Part shown: piece after piece, positions 1-7,556 of the stretch | Position numbering within the stretch: the first letter of the stretch is position 1 | Layout of the letters: the number at the start of each line of letters is the position of its first letter | DNA from: an uncultured Bacilli bacterium | Lineage (GTDB): Bacteria; Bacillota_I; Bacilli_A; RF39; UBA660 | DNA: 25,146 bases | Direction: 5' to 3' | Assembly (NCBI GenBank): GCA_947625425.1 | Contig: CANQOH010000018.1 | Span: forward strand, 1 to 25,146 | Notes under the pieces: generated by a model | What the model was told of the DNA's origin: nothing | The model's database searches: none | What the model saw: the letters and a program-made list of their open reading frames with translations, nothing else | Position numbers and translations under genes: made by a program

Positions 1-105
1 CGAAACTATATGAAGTTTCGTCATTTAATTTTAATTGTGAATTTAAGGTATTCCTACCACTTGCAGTCATATTCAAGCGTAACTTGTCGAAACCAAGTCT
101 ACCCC
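1..105 (-). ncRNA. ssrA: tmRNA (ssrA), 5' part, cut by window edge
   Basis: Read on the minus strand, the segment starts with GGGG and carries TGGTTTCGACA, the near-invariant 5' signature of tmRNA (GGATTCGACA in many species), then GACTGCAAGTGGTAGG, which resembles the segment leading into pseudoknot 1. tmRNA rescues stalled ribosomes and appends a degradation tag. Further in, a frame encodes N-D-E-T-S-Y-S-F, similar in style to the E. coli tag ANDENYALAA, so the tag probably starts here. The resume codon cannot be fixed. A perfect 7-bp stem, CGAAACT/AGTTTCG, closes the visible part (1-20). The 3' half with the TPsiC arm and CCA end lies outside the window. The identification rests on motif and promoter position, not on a full fold. 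Confidence 0.82.
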
Positions 106-110
106 AAGAC

Positions 111-145
111 TTAGCTAATTATACCACAAAAATTCCCTTAATAAA
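111..145 (-). promoter_or_regulatory. Promoter of tmRNA (extended -10)
   Basis: On the minus strand a perfect TATAAT (118-123) is preceded by TGTGG, an extended -10 element. It lies 12 bases before the GGGG 5' end of the tmRNA. No good -35 box is seen at 17 bases upstream. The distance fits a start a few bases before the mature end, which RNase P would trim. Confidence 0.7.
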
Positions 146-171
146 ATTTTTTTCTAAAACTATAGCAAATT

Positions 172-201
172 TTGACATAATTTCTTCTATAATGATATAA
201 T
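172..201 (+). promoter_or_regulatory. Distal promoter of the J-like/Cys-repeat operon
   Basis: TTGACA (172-177), an 18-base spacer and TATAAT (196-201) preceded by TGA (extended -10). This is a near-consensus vegetative promoter reading toward the gene at 346, giving a leader of about 140 bases. The leader has only a weak GTTAGAA/TTCTAAT hairpin, and no known riboswitch was recognised. Confidence 0.65.
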
Positions 202-268
202 TGCGGTGTTAGAAAAATTATTGTTCTAATCAAGGCAAATTTTACATTAACTATATAATAAGATAAAG

Positions 269-297
269 TTGACTTTTATATCTTGTTATGATAGATT
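269..297 (+). promoter_or_regulatory. Proximal promoter of the J-like/Cys-repeat operon
   Basis: TTGACT (269-274), 17-base spacer, TAGATT (292-297) with TGA in front of the -10 box. It would start transcription near 304, about 40 bases before the ATG. Together with the promoter at 172-201 it makes a tandem pair. This placement also argues against a TTG start at 304. Confidence 0.55.
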
Positions 298-345
298 AAC
301 TACTTGAGAAAAAAGGATATTTTGCTTATTAGAGGGGGTATTATA

Positions 346-1752
346 ATGGCAAAAAACATATATGAAGTTTTAGGTGTTTCACATGACGCTACTAAAGACG
401 AAGTAATCAAAGCTTATGCTAAGAAGAAAAATGCCTTACAACAAAAGCGTAATAGTGGAGCAATTGAAACTAGTGAATTTATATCACAATTAGATGAACT
501 TGATGAAGCAAAAGCAATTTTATTAGATAGCGACAGACGTAAAGCTTATAATAATGGTAATCCAACTAAAAAAACAGGAGCTACTACTGGAACTAAAGAA
601 AAAAGTAATAATTCTGTATTAAAGAAAGTAGCTGTAGGTACATGTATTGTTGCCTTAGCAGCTTCAATAGTTGGATGTAGTGCTTGGGGACTTAGCAAAC
701 TTTCAGATAAAAAAGATGAACAATATACAGGAACTCCAATAGTTCCATATGAAACTATTGCACCTACACAACAACCTACAACTGAAGTTACTGTTGATCC
801 TACTAATCCACCAGCACCTGAAGAAACACAAGCTCCAGTCGTTCCAAGTGATGTTCCAGAAATGGTTAACTATGGTGATGCTAAAGATGATGCATTACTT
901 ACAGAACGTGCTACTAAATTATTAGAAGAAATGAATGCTAATGGCCTATATAATATGGGTACAAATGCTCCATATACAGTTGAAGAATTAAAAACACTTA
1001 TTCAATATATGAATGGTGCTTATAAACCACAAAACGAAGATGAAGCTTATACATTAGTAGATGAATTCCTTAACTTAGCTATTGCTCCATTAAACTCAGA
1101 ACATGTTTTATTCGCAGTTCAATATCAAGGTGGCGAAGATAGTTTCAAAGATACAGTTCAAGGATATATCAATAACTTCCATAGAATAAACTTTGTTGAT
1201 AACATGTTATTTGGTAATAGTAGTGCTTATCCTTACTTAAAATGGTTTGAAGATCAATATAATGCAATGCTATGTACTACAGATAGAGAAGAATGTACTA
1301 GAATATTTGATTCAATGATGCAAAGTTTAGCTGATATGGTCTATGGTGATGGCTTTACTCTAAACGGTAAAGTATATGATAAAAATGATTTCTTAGGTTT
1401 AGATAGAGTTAACTCAGGAAATATCTTACAATTATTAGTTTATATAATGGAACCATTTAGAACTGATACAACTAAAAATACATTTACTGTTCATAATAAA
1501 CTATTATCTGCTAACCCTGAAGAACAAGAAGCAGAAGTTGATTTCTTAAAAATAACTGAATACTTCAACGCCTTATGTGAAGATGACTTACATGATATCT
1601 CATTAGATGATGATGGTTACTTATTAATTGATCAACCAGATGGTAAGAATTTCTCTTATATAAATCAAGTAAATACAATTAATTGTGCCTTAATGGAATA
1701 TTATGGTAAAGATAATGCTTATACCAACGTATATCAAAAAAGCTTAAATTAA
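346..1752 (+). CDS. Membrane protein with HPD-less J-like N-terminal domain
   Basis: 468 residues. The ATG at 346 is preferred to the in-frame TTG at 304 because AGAGGGGG sits just upstream and the J-like domain begins right after it. Residues 4-70 look like a DnaJ J domain: YEVLGVSHDATKDEVIKAY at the front and AKAILLDSDRRKAYNN at the end. The HPD tripeptide needed to stimulate DnaK ATPase is absent; Lys/Gln-rich sequence takes its place. A membrane helix follows (about 91-112), then a Thr/Pro-rich linker (about 128-172) and a roughly 300-residue domain of unknown family, presumably outside the cell. IVGC at 108-111 mimics a lipobox but is too far from the N-terminus to be a signal. It is 18 bases before the Cys-repeat gene and almost surely co-transcribed with it. 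The J-like call is a fold-level impression; function is unknown. Confidence 0.8.
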   Translation: MAKNIYEVLGVSHDATKDEVIKAYAKKKNALQQKRNSGAIETSEFISQLDELDEAKAILLDSDRRKAYNNGNPTKKTGATTGTKEKSNNSVLKKVAVGTCIVALAASIVGCSAWGLSKLSDKKDEQYTGTPIVPYETIAPTQQPTTEVTVDPTNPPAPEETQAPVVPSDVPEMVNYGDAKDDALLTERATKLLEEMNANGLYNMGTNAPYTVEELKTLIQYMNGAYKPQNEDEAYTLVDEFLNLAIAPLNSEHVLFAVQYQGGEDSFKDTVQGYINNFHRINFVDNMLFGNSSAYPYLKWFEDQYNAMLCTTDREECTRIFDSMMQSLADMVYGDGFTLNGKVYDKNDFLGLDRVNSGNILQLLVYIMEPFRTDTTKNTFTVHNKLLSANPEEQEAEVDFLKITEYFNALCEDDLHDISLDDDGYLLIDQPDGKNFSYINQVNTINCALMEYYGKDNAYTNVYQKSLN

Positions 1753-1770
1753 TGAAGGGAGGTTTTGAAT

Positions 1771-3924
1771 ATGTACGAAGATAACAATTATTCCTACAAA
1801 ATTGGTCTTAATTGGAAAGATATCTTAATTAAAATAGTAATGTTAATCTTATTTATTATTTTATTACTATGGTTATTCCCAAGACCTAATTTAGATGTTT
1901 TCTATGATAGTGTTTATAATAATAATATTAATGCTATGAAAGATGCAGCTAAAAGTTATTATACTGTTGATAAATTACCAAATAATGTTGGTGAACAAAC
2001 ATCAATGACTTTAAAAGAAATGTTTGATAATCACTTACTTATAAGATTTACTGATAAAGATGGTGCTACTTGTGATGAATCATCAAGTAAAGTAGAATTA
2101 TCTAAAATATCAGATGATGAATATGCTCTTAAAGTTCAACTTAATTGTGGTGATCAAAGAGATTATATTCTAGAAACTATTGGATGTACTTCTGTTTGTA
2201 AAAACGGTAATTGTACTACTCAAATAGTAGATAATAATAACAATAATAATACTAGTAACAATACTAGTGATAATACTAATACAAATGATAATGATGACGA
2301 TATAGCAAGTAATCCTAATGTCGATAAAGATGGTAACGTTATTGATGACTTACTATACAAAACTACTTATTATCAACATAAAAAAGCTGTAACAACTACT
2401 AAAAAAGTTTATAGTTGTCCTACAGGTTATAAATTAAATGGTACTAAATGTACTAAAGCTACTACTGGTGCTACTATTGATGCAACTCCAGTATATAATC
2501 CAGACCAAACAATTACAGTAGATGCTAAAGTAGCTACTGAAGGTCAAAAAGAATATGTTAATGCAATTAAAACTAAAGTAAGAACTGATTATAGTTGTCC
2601 TACTGGATATACATTAAATGGTTCATATTGTATTAAATATATTGATGCTACTGAACATCAAGGTGGTAATTCATATACTTGTCCTAGTGGCTTTACTCAA
2701 AATGGTACTAAATGTACTAAATCATATACTGCTACATATGTAGCTGGTAATACTAATTACTCTTGTCCTAGTGGAGGTACTTTAAATGGTACTAAGTGTA
2801 CTATTACACAAAATGCTAGTGCATCTACTACTTATACTTGTCCTGCTGGATATTCTAAGAATGGATCAAGTTGTTATAAAGTATATAGTGCTACTCCTAA
2901 AACAACATATAGTTGTCCTAGTGGAGGAACATTAAGTGGTACTAAATGTTATACAACAAGTAGTTATAATGCTACTCCATCTACTTCTTATGGTGGATGG
3001 GTAAGTAATGGTACTAGATATTATACTTCATCAAATCAAGCATATACAGGAACTACTTCTAAATTAGTTTATGCTGGTGCTGTATCTGGTGCTGTATGTG
3101 GTTCTCCTTGTGGTAATAAAGGTATTTGGTATAAATATACATACTATACAAGAAGTGTATCTACAAAATATAGTTGTCCTAATGGTGGTAATTTAAGTGG
3201 TACTAAGTGTACTAAATCAAGTAGTTATAATGCTTCAGCATCAACTTCATATAGTTGTCCTAATGGTGGTACTAGAAATGGTACAAATTGTACATTAAAT
3301 GCTAATGCAACAGCAACAACTACTTATAGTTGCCCATCTGGATATACTAAGAATGGTTCAACATGTACTAAGACATATGATGCATCATCTAGTTCAACTG
3401 GTGGTTCATATACTTGTCCTAATGGTGGTACTTTAAGTGGTACAACTTGTACAATTACTCAAGATGCTACATTAGTATCTGGTGGTAAAACATATACTTG
3501 TCCTACTGGATATACATTAAGTGGTACTAAGTGCTTATATCAAATAAGTGCTACACCAACAGATATATATGATTATACTTGTCCTGCTGGTTATACAGCT
3601 GAAGGTACAGGTGCTAATACTAAATGTTACAAGATAGCTACTACAACTAAATATTATTGTGAAGATAGCTCTGCAACATTAAATGGTACTAAATGTACTA
3701 AAGTTATAAAAGGATCAGTTAAATACTATACATGTCCTACTGATTATGCCGTAAGTGGTGATAAATGTGTTAAACAATCAACAATTGTTATCGACGCCAC
3801 AGTTACTACTAAGAAAACTACATCTTATAAGTATACTTGGAGTAAAAACTCTTACTTAGAAGGTTGGACATTCACTGGTAAAACTAAAGTTGTAACAGAA
3901 AAATACGTAGCTGGTCAAAAATAA
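1771..3924 (+). CDS. Membrane-anchored cysteine-rich repeat protein
   Basis: 717 residues. ATG at 1771 is chosen over the TTG at 1765 because AAGGGAGG ends 8 bases before it. A short cytoplasmic head is followed by a membrane helix (about 17-36). Next comes a roughly 100-residue domain (40-150) with four cysteines; helix plus Cys-containing sheet gives it a pilin-like look, but there is no prepilin cleavage motif. After an Asn/Asp-rich linker (about 153-178) come about fourteen repeats of Y-[ST]-C-P-x-G-[YG]-x-x-[NS]-G-[TS]-x-C, each with two Cys ten residues apart, separated by Ser/Thr/Ala spacers. One block (about 395-460) interrupts the array with CGSPCG. N-in/C-out topology with disulfide-paired repeats is inferred. 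It is probably a surface protein, perhaps an adhesin or envelope component; the family was not recognised. A strong terminator follows. Confidence 0.88.
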   Translation: MYEDNNYSYKIGLNWKDILIKIVMLILFIILLLWLFPRPNLDVFYDSVYNNNINAMKDAAKSYYTVDKLPNNVGEQTSMTLKEMFDNHLLIRFTDKDGATCDESSSKVELSKISDDEYALKVQLNCGDQRDYILETIGCTSVCKNGNCTTQIVDNNNNNNTSNNTSDNTNTNDNDDDIASNPNVDKDGNVIDDLLYKTTYYQHKKAVTTTKKVYSCPTGYKLNGTKCTKATTGATIDATPVYNPDQTITVDAKVATEGQKEYVNAIKTKVRTDYSCPTGYTLNGSYCIKYIDATEHQGGNSYTCPSGFTQNGTKCTKSYTATYVAGNTNYSCPSGGTLNGTKCTITQNASASTTYTCPAGYSKNGSSCYKVYSATPKTTYSCPSGGTLSGTKCYTTSSYNATPSTSYGGWVSNGTRYYTSSNQAYTGTTSKLVYAGAVSGAVCGSPCGNKGIWYKYTYYTRSVSTKYSCPNGGNLSGTKCTKSSSYNASASTSYSCPNGGTRNGTNCTLNANATATTTYSCPSGYTKNGSTCTKTYDASSSSTGGSYTCPNGGTLSGTTCTITQDATLVSGGKTYTCPTGYTLSGTKCLYQISATPTDIYDYTCPAGYTAEGTGANTKCYKIATTTKYYCEDSSATLNGTKCTKVIKGSVKYYTCPTDYAVSGDKCVKQSTIVIDATVTTKKTTSYKYTWSKNSYLEGWTFTGKTKVVTEKYVAGQK
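2410..3780 (+). repeat. Coding repeat array, about 14 CPxG...C units
   Basis: Units of roughly 70-110 bases each encode the core C-P-x-G-[YG]-x-x-x-G-x-x-C. The DNA is diverged between units while the protein motif is kept, so selection on protein and not recent slippage explains it. Two terminal units are degenerate (YYCEDSSATLNG and YYTCPTDYAVSG). A non-repeat insert lies in the middle. Confidence 0.85.
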
Positions 3925-3933
3925 TAAATAACT

Positions 3934-3964
3934 AAAAAGACTTGAATAAAATCAAGTCTTTTTT
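3934..3964 (+). terminator. Intrinsic terminator after Cys-repeat gene
   Basis: Stem AAAAAGACTTGA / TCAAGTCTTTTT with loop ATAAAA and a continuing T-run. Symmetry would allow weak action on the other strand too. Confidence 0.9.
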
Positions 3965-4056
3965 ATATGTTTTAAGACTTATAAGCAAACATTTATATCA
4001 CAAGTATAATTAATCAAATAAATATAAATTATTAAAAAATAGCCATTAAAGCCACT

Positions 4057-4081
4057 AAAAAAAGGATATAAATCCTTTTTT
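4057..4081 (-). terminator. Intrinsic terminator of the two-helix protein gene
   Basis: AAAAAAGGAT / ATCCTTTTTT with a 4-base loop. It overlaps the stop codon of the gene ending at 4080. A/T arms make it usable from both strands, so it also backs up the plus-strand terminator 95 bases away. Confidence 0.85.
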
Positions 4082-4487
4082 ATTTCTTTTTAGCTTTAGG
4101 TAAGTCAAAATTATCATCAGAATCTTCTTTATCTTTAACTTCATTCTTACCATCTGTCTTCTCCTGAACTTGTTTTTCAACATGTTCAAATCTTTTATTA
4201 AATAACCACATGAATATTAAAACCGCACATACAGCACTTAATATATTAAAGATCCAATAATATATTCTAGAAACAATACCAGACATACCACCTAATAACT
4301 GTATCGTACTTGAAATCACATCTTGTAAAAGACCAATAGGTACATAAATAAAAGCCGCTAATAAAATTAAACAAAATATAACTACCGTATTTATAAATAA
4401 ATCTTTATACCCTACATTCATCAAATAATCGACATACTTCTTTAATGTTGGAAAAAAATCTTTAATTATTAATTTAATCTTTTTCAT
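4080..4487 (-). CDS. Two-helix membrane protein, unknown function
   Basis: 135 residues. Two long hydrophobic segments (about 30-58 and 75-98) are separated by a Gly/Ser/Ile-rich stretch. The C-terminal 35 residues are highly charged (KEDSDDNFDLPKAKKK), and a basic N-terminus suggests both ends face the cytoplasm. The start has the ribosome binding site AGAGGAGAT, which overlaps the TAG stop of the upstream 979-residue gene. With a 12-base gap, the two are surely one operon and probably translationally coupled. This protein may anchor the large coiled-coil protein to the membrane, but only neighbourhood supports that. No family was recognised. Confidence 0.85.
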   Translation of the reverse strand: MKKIKLIIKDFFPTLKKYVDYLMNVGYKDLFINTVVIFCLILLAAFIYVPIGLLQDVISSTIQLLGGMSGIVSRIYYWIFNILSAVCAVLIFMWLFNKRFEHVEKQVQEKTDGKNEVKDKEDSDDNFDLPKAKKK

Positions 4488-4499
4488 TTCACATCTCCT

Positions 4500-7439
4500 C
4501 TATTTATTTAATGGTTTACCAATACTTCCAACTGATTTAACAACTATATTCTTCTTAGGTGGTTCTGGAGTTGGTATACTTACTTCTTTACTAAATGCTT
4601 CATTATTATTTGTTGTACTTGCTCCTACTGAAGAAACTTTCTTAACTATTTTAACATTCTTTTGATTTGGCAATAAAGGACTTTTATTAACCTCAGTATT
4701 AGTAGTTACTGTTTTAAAATCCTCAGTTGCCACTTCTTGTTTCTCTCCAGTTTTAACTTCATTACTAGTAGATTGACTACTATCAAATGTTGCAAATACT
4801 TTATTTTCATTAACTGTTTTAGAAACATCTTTTTTAACTTCTTCTACTTTAATAGGACTTGGTGTTTCTTCTTTCTTTTCTTCAATAACTGGTAAAGTCT
4901 TTTCTACTACTTTTGGCTTTTCAATTGGTTGTTCTATCGGTTTCTCTGTTTTCTCTAAAGTAACCGGTTTAACTTCAACTACTGGTGTTTTAACCTTCGG
5001 AGGTTTTGAAACTTCATTAGTTGCCACTACTTCAGTAGTTTTACTTTCTACTGGAATTTCCTCTTTTTTCTCCTCAATAGCTGGTACTAAATCTTTTTCA
5101 GCTGTTTCTTTAGTAACTGGTTTCTCTTTAGCTGATTCTTCTTTATTAACTACTTCAGTTTTATTTTCTATAACTACAGGGGCTTCCTTAGTTTCAATAA
5201 CTGGTTTAGCTTCCTCTTTAACTTTTTGCTTAACCTCTGGTTCTTTCTTTTCTTCTTGAGTAGCCGGTTCTGCTTTTTCTTCTTTAGGTTCAACTTCTAC
5301 CGTTTTTTCAGTTTCTTCTAAAATAACAGGTTTAGTTTCCTCTTTTTTGACCTCAGCAGCTTCTTCTTTATTTTCTTCTACTGATTGAACTTCAGATGAA
5401 GGTGCTTCTGCAACTTTTTCTTCTACAACTGGTGTTTCAACCTTTGGAGGTTCTGAAACTTCATTGGTTGCTACTCCTTCTGGTGCTGATGCTACTTCAG
5501 TTGGTTGTTCTACTACTTCAGGAGTACTAACTACTGGCGCTACTGCTACATCATTACTAGGTACAGCAACCTCGCTAGATACCGGTAAATTACTAACAAA
5601 AGAATATTTACAGAAAGTAGTTGAATAAGCTAACTTAATATCATCAACATAACTAATATTTTCATTCATTTTAGGTTCTGTATAATATCTAGCAACTTCT
5701 ACTTTATTTTCATCAACAAAAACTGTCGTATCAGCAACTTCAATTAATAAATCAAAGTTAATCATCTCTTTAATTTCCATTAAAGGAGAAGCTCCTTTAC
5801 TATACATATCTCCTAAATCAAAATAATAAGGTGAATATAATACTGGTAATCCCTCTTTAAGTAGACAAATACCTATCATACATCTATTTTCTTTAGCTTC
5901 ATTTAATAATGTATTTAAATCATTAGTAACTGAAACATACTTTCTACCAGGTACATTTTCTCCCTTACTAACTAATGTATACATATTAAAATCACTTTTA
6001 ATTGTCATTTTACTATTAACATTTTTTAAAACAGCTAACTTCTTTATCAGTGAAGCAATAAAAGTCTCAAATGTTGTAAAATCAACATTACTAAATAAAC
6101 TATTTTTAATCTTATCATTAACTGGATCATCTATTCTTTTCTTAACATTTTCATAACATTCTGTCTTAATCTTAGATAATCCTTTTATTGAACTTAAACC
6201 CCTAATAACGTTCTTAATAGGTAATGTTTCATAGTTATCCATTTCTAGTATTCTATCAAACAATTTAGCAAACTTACTATTATTATATAAAACTAAAATA
6301 CTTTGTTCATCTACACTTAATTTATCTCGATATTGAATAGCTAAATCAGCTACGACTTCATTAAGAGGTAACTTAACTTTATCTATTTCTTCATCATTAG
6401 AAGTAACTGAATATTTAATAGCTAAATCATCATAATTAGTATTTTGAATAGCTTCTCTTAAATAATCAGATGCATATAATAAGTTTAATTTATCATATAC
6501 TGAATATTTCTTATTAACTAATGCTAAATGTTCTTCAACATAATTCTTAGACATATATTTACTTTCTTTACGACATTCATCATTAATCTTTTTAAATCTA
6601 CCTACTAAATCAATACCAAATAAAGGTTTTAATTCTTCTTTTAAACTATTCATTAATTCTAGTTTTTTATCTACAACTTTTATTTCATTACGTATATCAT
6701 TTTCTTCTTTTTGGGCTTCATAATACTTTGTATTTAATTCTAGATTTAAATTTAAATCCCATACTTGTTTAATAAAGTCTTTAATTTCATCTAAAGAAGG
6801 ACGATTAGCAATATACATATTATATTGATCTTTAATTGCTACTTCCAAAACTTCATTAATACTACCTTTATCTAAAACATCAGGTATTAAAGTTAAATTT
6901 CTTTCTACTTTATAATTATTATAAGCATCAACTTCTTTTTGTAAGTCAAAATACTTACCTCTTAAAACATTCTTTAACTCTATTAATTTCTGTAAATATT
7001 GTAATTGTCTTTCTTTTATTTCATCATATACTAAAAGTAAATCTCCAGCTTCATATAAGATTTGTGATACTTCATCCATTTGTTTTCTTTGACTTTCACG
7101 TAAATCAAAATTATCAATATCAGCCATTTCACCTTCAACCATAACTTTTTCATTACGTAAATATAATACTTTAGGCATAGAAGATTCATAGTTATCAAGT
7201 ATCATTCTTACATTATAATTTTTACCATTACTTTTTAACCAACTTTGTTCTTTTAAAAATTCTTCAAAAGCTTCTATATTATCAAATATTTTAATTCTTT
7301 CAAGTAAGCCATATTCTTCATCAATATAAGTATAACAAATACCTATATTATCGCCATTTTGATATATGTAAGGGTGAATAGATGTTGAACTATACCCATA
7401 CTTTTTCATTAGCTCTAAGACAGCATCAAAATCAAGCAT
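4500..7439 (-). CDS. Large coiled-coil protein with PEVK-rich tail, unknown function
   Basis: 979 residues, start supported by AAGGAGGG. There is no signal peptide or membrane segment, so it is probably cytoplasmic. Residues 1-115 form a mixed alpha/beta region. Residues 115-330 are rich in Glu, Lys and Leu with heptad-like spacing, probably coiled coil. Residues 450-610 look globular again (for example GICLLKEGLPVLYSPYYF). From about 620 to 880 the sequence is almost only Glu, Pro, Val, Lys and Thr, resembling the disordered PEVK or Pro/Glu tails of scaffold proteins. The tail contains two copies of a 20-residue segment beginning VATNEVS (656-675 and 805-824). The last 50 residues hold two similar basic motifs (IVKKVSSVG, VVKSVGSIG). 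A structural or scaffold role at the envelope is a guess. It forms an operon with the downstream two-helix membrane protein. Confidence 0.88.
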   Translation of the reverse strand: MLDFDAVLELMKKYGYSSTSIHPYIYQNGDNIGICYTYIDEEYGLLERIKIFDNIEAFEEFLKEQSWLKSNGKNYNVRMILDNYESSMPKVLYLRNEKVMVEGEMADIDNFDLRESQRKQMDEVSQILYEAGDLLLVYDEIKERQLQYLQKLIELKNVLRGKYFDLQKEVDAYNNYKVERNLTLIPDVLDKGSINEVLEVAIKDQYNMYIANRPSLDEIKDFIKQVWDLNLNLELNTKYYEAQKEENDIRNEIKVVDKKLELMNSLKEELKPLFGIDLVGRFKKINDECRKESKYMSKNYVEEHLALVNKKYSVYDKLNLLYASDYLREAIQNTNYDDLAIKYSVTSNDEEIDKVKLPLNEVVADLAIQYRDKLSVDEQSILVLYNNSKFAKLFDRILEMDNYETLPIKNVIRGLSSIKGLSKIKTECYENVKKRIDDPVNDKIKNSLFSNVDFTTFETFIASLIKKLAVLKNVNSKMTIKSDFNMYTLVSKGENVPGRKYVSVTNDLNTLLNEAKENRCMIGICLLKEGLPVLYSPYYFDLGDMYSKGASPLMEIKEMINFDLLIEVADTTVFVDENKVEVARYYTEPKMNENISYVDDIKLAYSTTFCKYSFVSNLPVSSEVAVPSNDVAVAPVVSTPEVVEQPTEVASAPEGVATNEVSEPPKVETPVVEEKVAEAPSSEVQSVEENKEEAAEVKKEETKPVILEETEKTVEVEPKEEKAEPATQEEKKEPEVKQKVKEEAKPVIETKEAPVVIENKTEVVNKEESAKEKPVTKETAEKDLVPAIEEKKEEIPVESKTTEVVATNEVSKPPKVKTPVVEVKPVTLEKTEKPIEQPIEKPKVVEKTLPVIEEKKEETPSPIKVEEVKKDVSKTVNENKVFATFDSSQSTSNEVKTGEKQEVATEDFKTVTTNTEVNKSPLLPNQKNVKIVKKVSSVGASTTNNNEAFSKEVSIPTPEPPKKNIVVKSVGSIGKPLNK
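4800..5582 (-). repeat. Low-complexity Glu/Pro/Val/Lys coding region
   Basis: This region encodes residues 620-880 of the large protein. It contains an imperfect direct repeat of about 60 bases (around 4968-5027 and 5415-5474) encoding VATNEVS[EK]PPKV[EK]TPVVE, and many shorter EEKKEE-type units. Confidence 0.75.
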
Positions 7440-7466
7440 CTAGCACCCTCCTTATTATTCAAAATA

Positions 7467-7495
7467 ATTATAACACATAAAATATTATAAAAACA
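7467..7495 (-). promoter_or_regulatory. Promoter of the large coiled-coil gene
   Basis: On the minus strand TATAAT (7467-7472) is preceded by TGT, an extended -10. TGTTTT at 7490-7495 is a weak -35 at 17 bases. It lies back to back with the plus-strand promoter at 7503-7532. Confidence 0.55.
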
Positions 7496-7502
7496 CAACT
7501 TA

Positions 7503-7532
7503 TTGCTAAATATCTTTACAATGTTGTATAAT
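7503..7532 (+). promoter_or_regulatory. Promoter of the DUF308 gene
   Basis: TTGCTA (7503-7508), 18-base spacer, TATAAT (7527-7532). The TTG at 7503, which could be read as a start codon, is part of the -35 box, so the coding start must be downstream at 7557. The leader is only about 17 bases. Confidence 0.7.
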
Positions 7533-7556
7533 AACAATAATGAAAGAGGTCATAAA

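Noticed and set aside
172..193. TTGACA with TATAAT at 188-193 as a promoter
   Set aside because: The spacer is only 10 bases; the TATAAT at 196-201 with an 18-base spacer is the sensible partner.
649..684. Lipobox-like IVGC in the J-like protein
   Set aside because: It lies over 100 residues from the N-terminus, inside a transmembrane helix, so signal peptidase II processing is unlikely.
1771..1880. Type IV prepilin signal in the Cys-repeat protein
   Set aside because: The helix and following domain look pilin-like, but there is no Gly-(Phe/Leu)-x4-Glu cleavage motif before the hydrophobic segment.
2410..3780. Regularly spaced repeats that might suggest a CRISPR array
   Set aside because: The units are coding, in frame over their whole length and diverged at DNA level; spacers are Ser/Thr/Ala codons and there are no cas genes.
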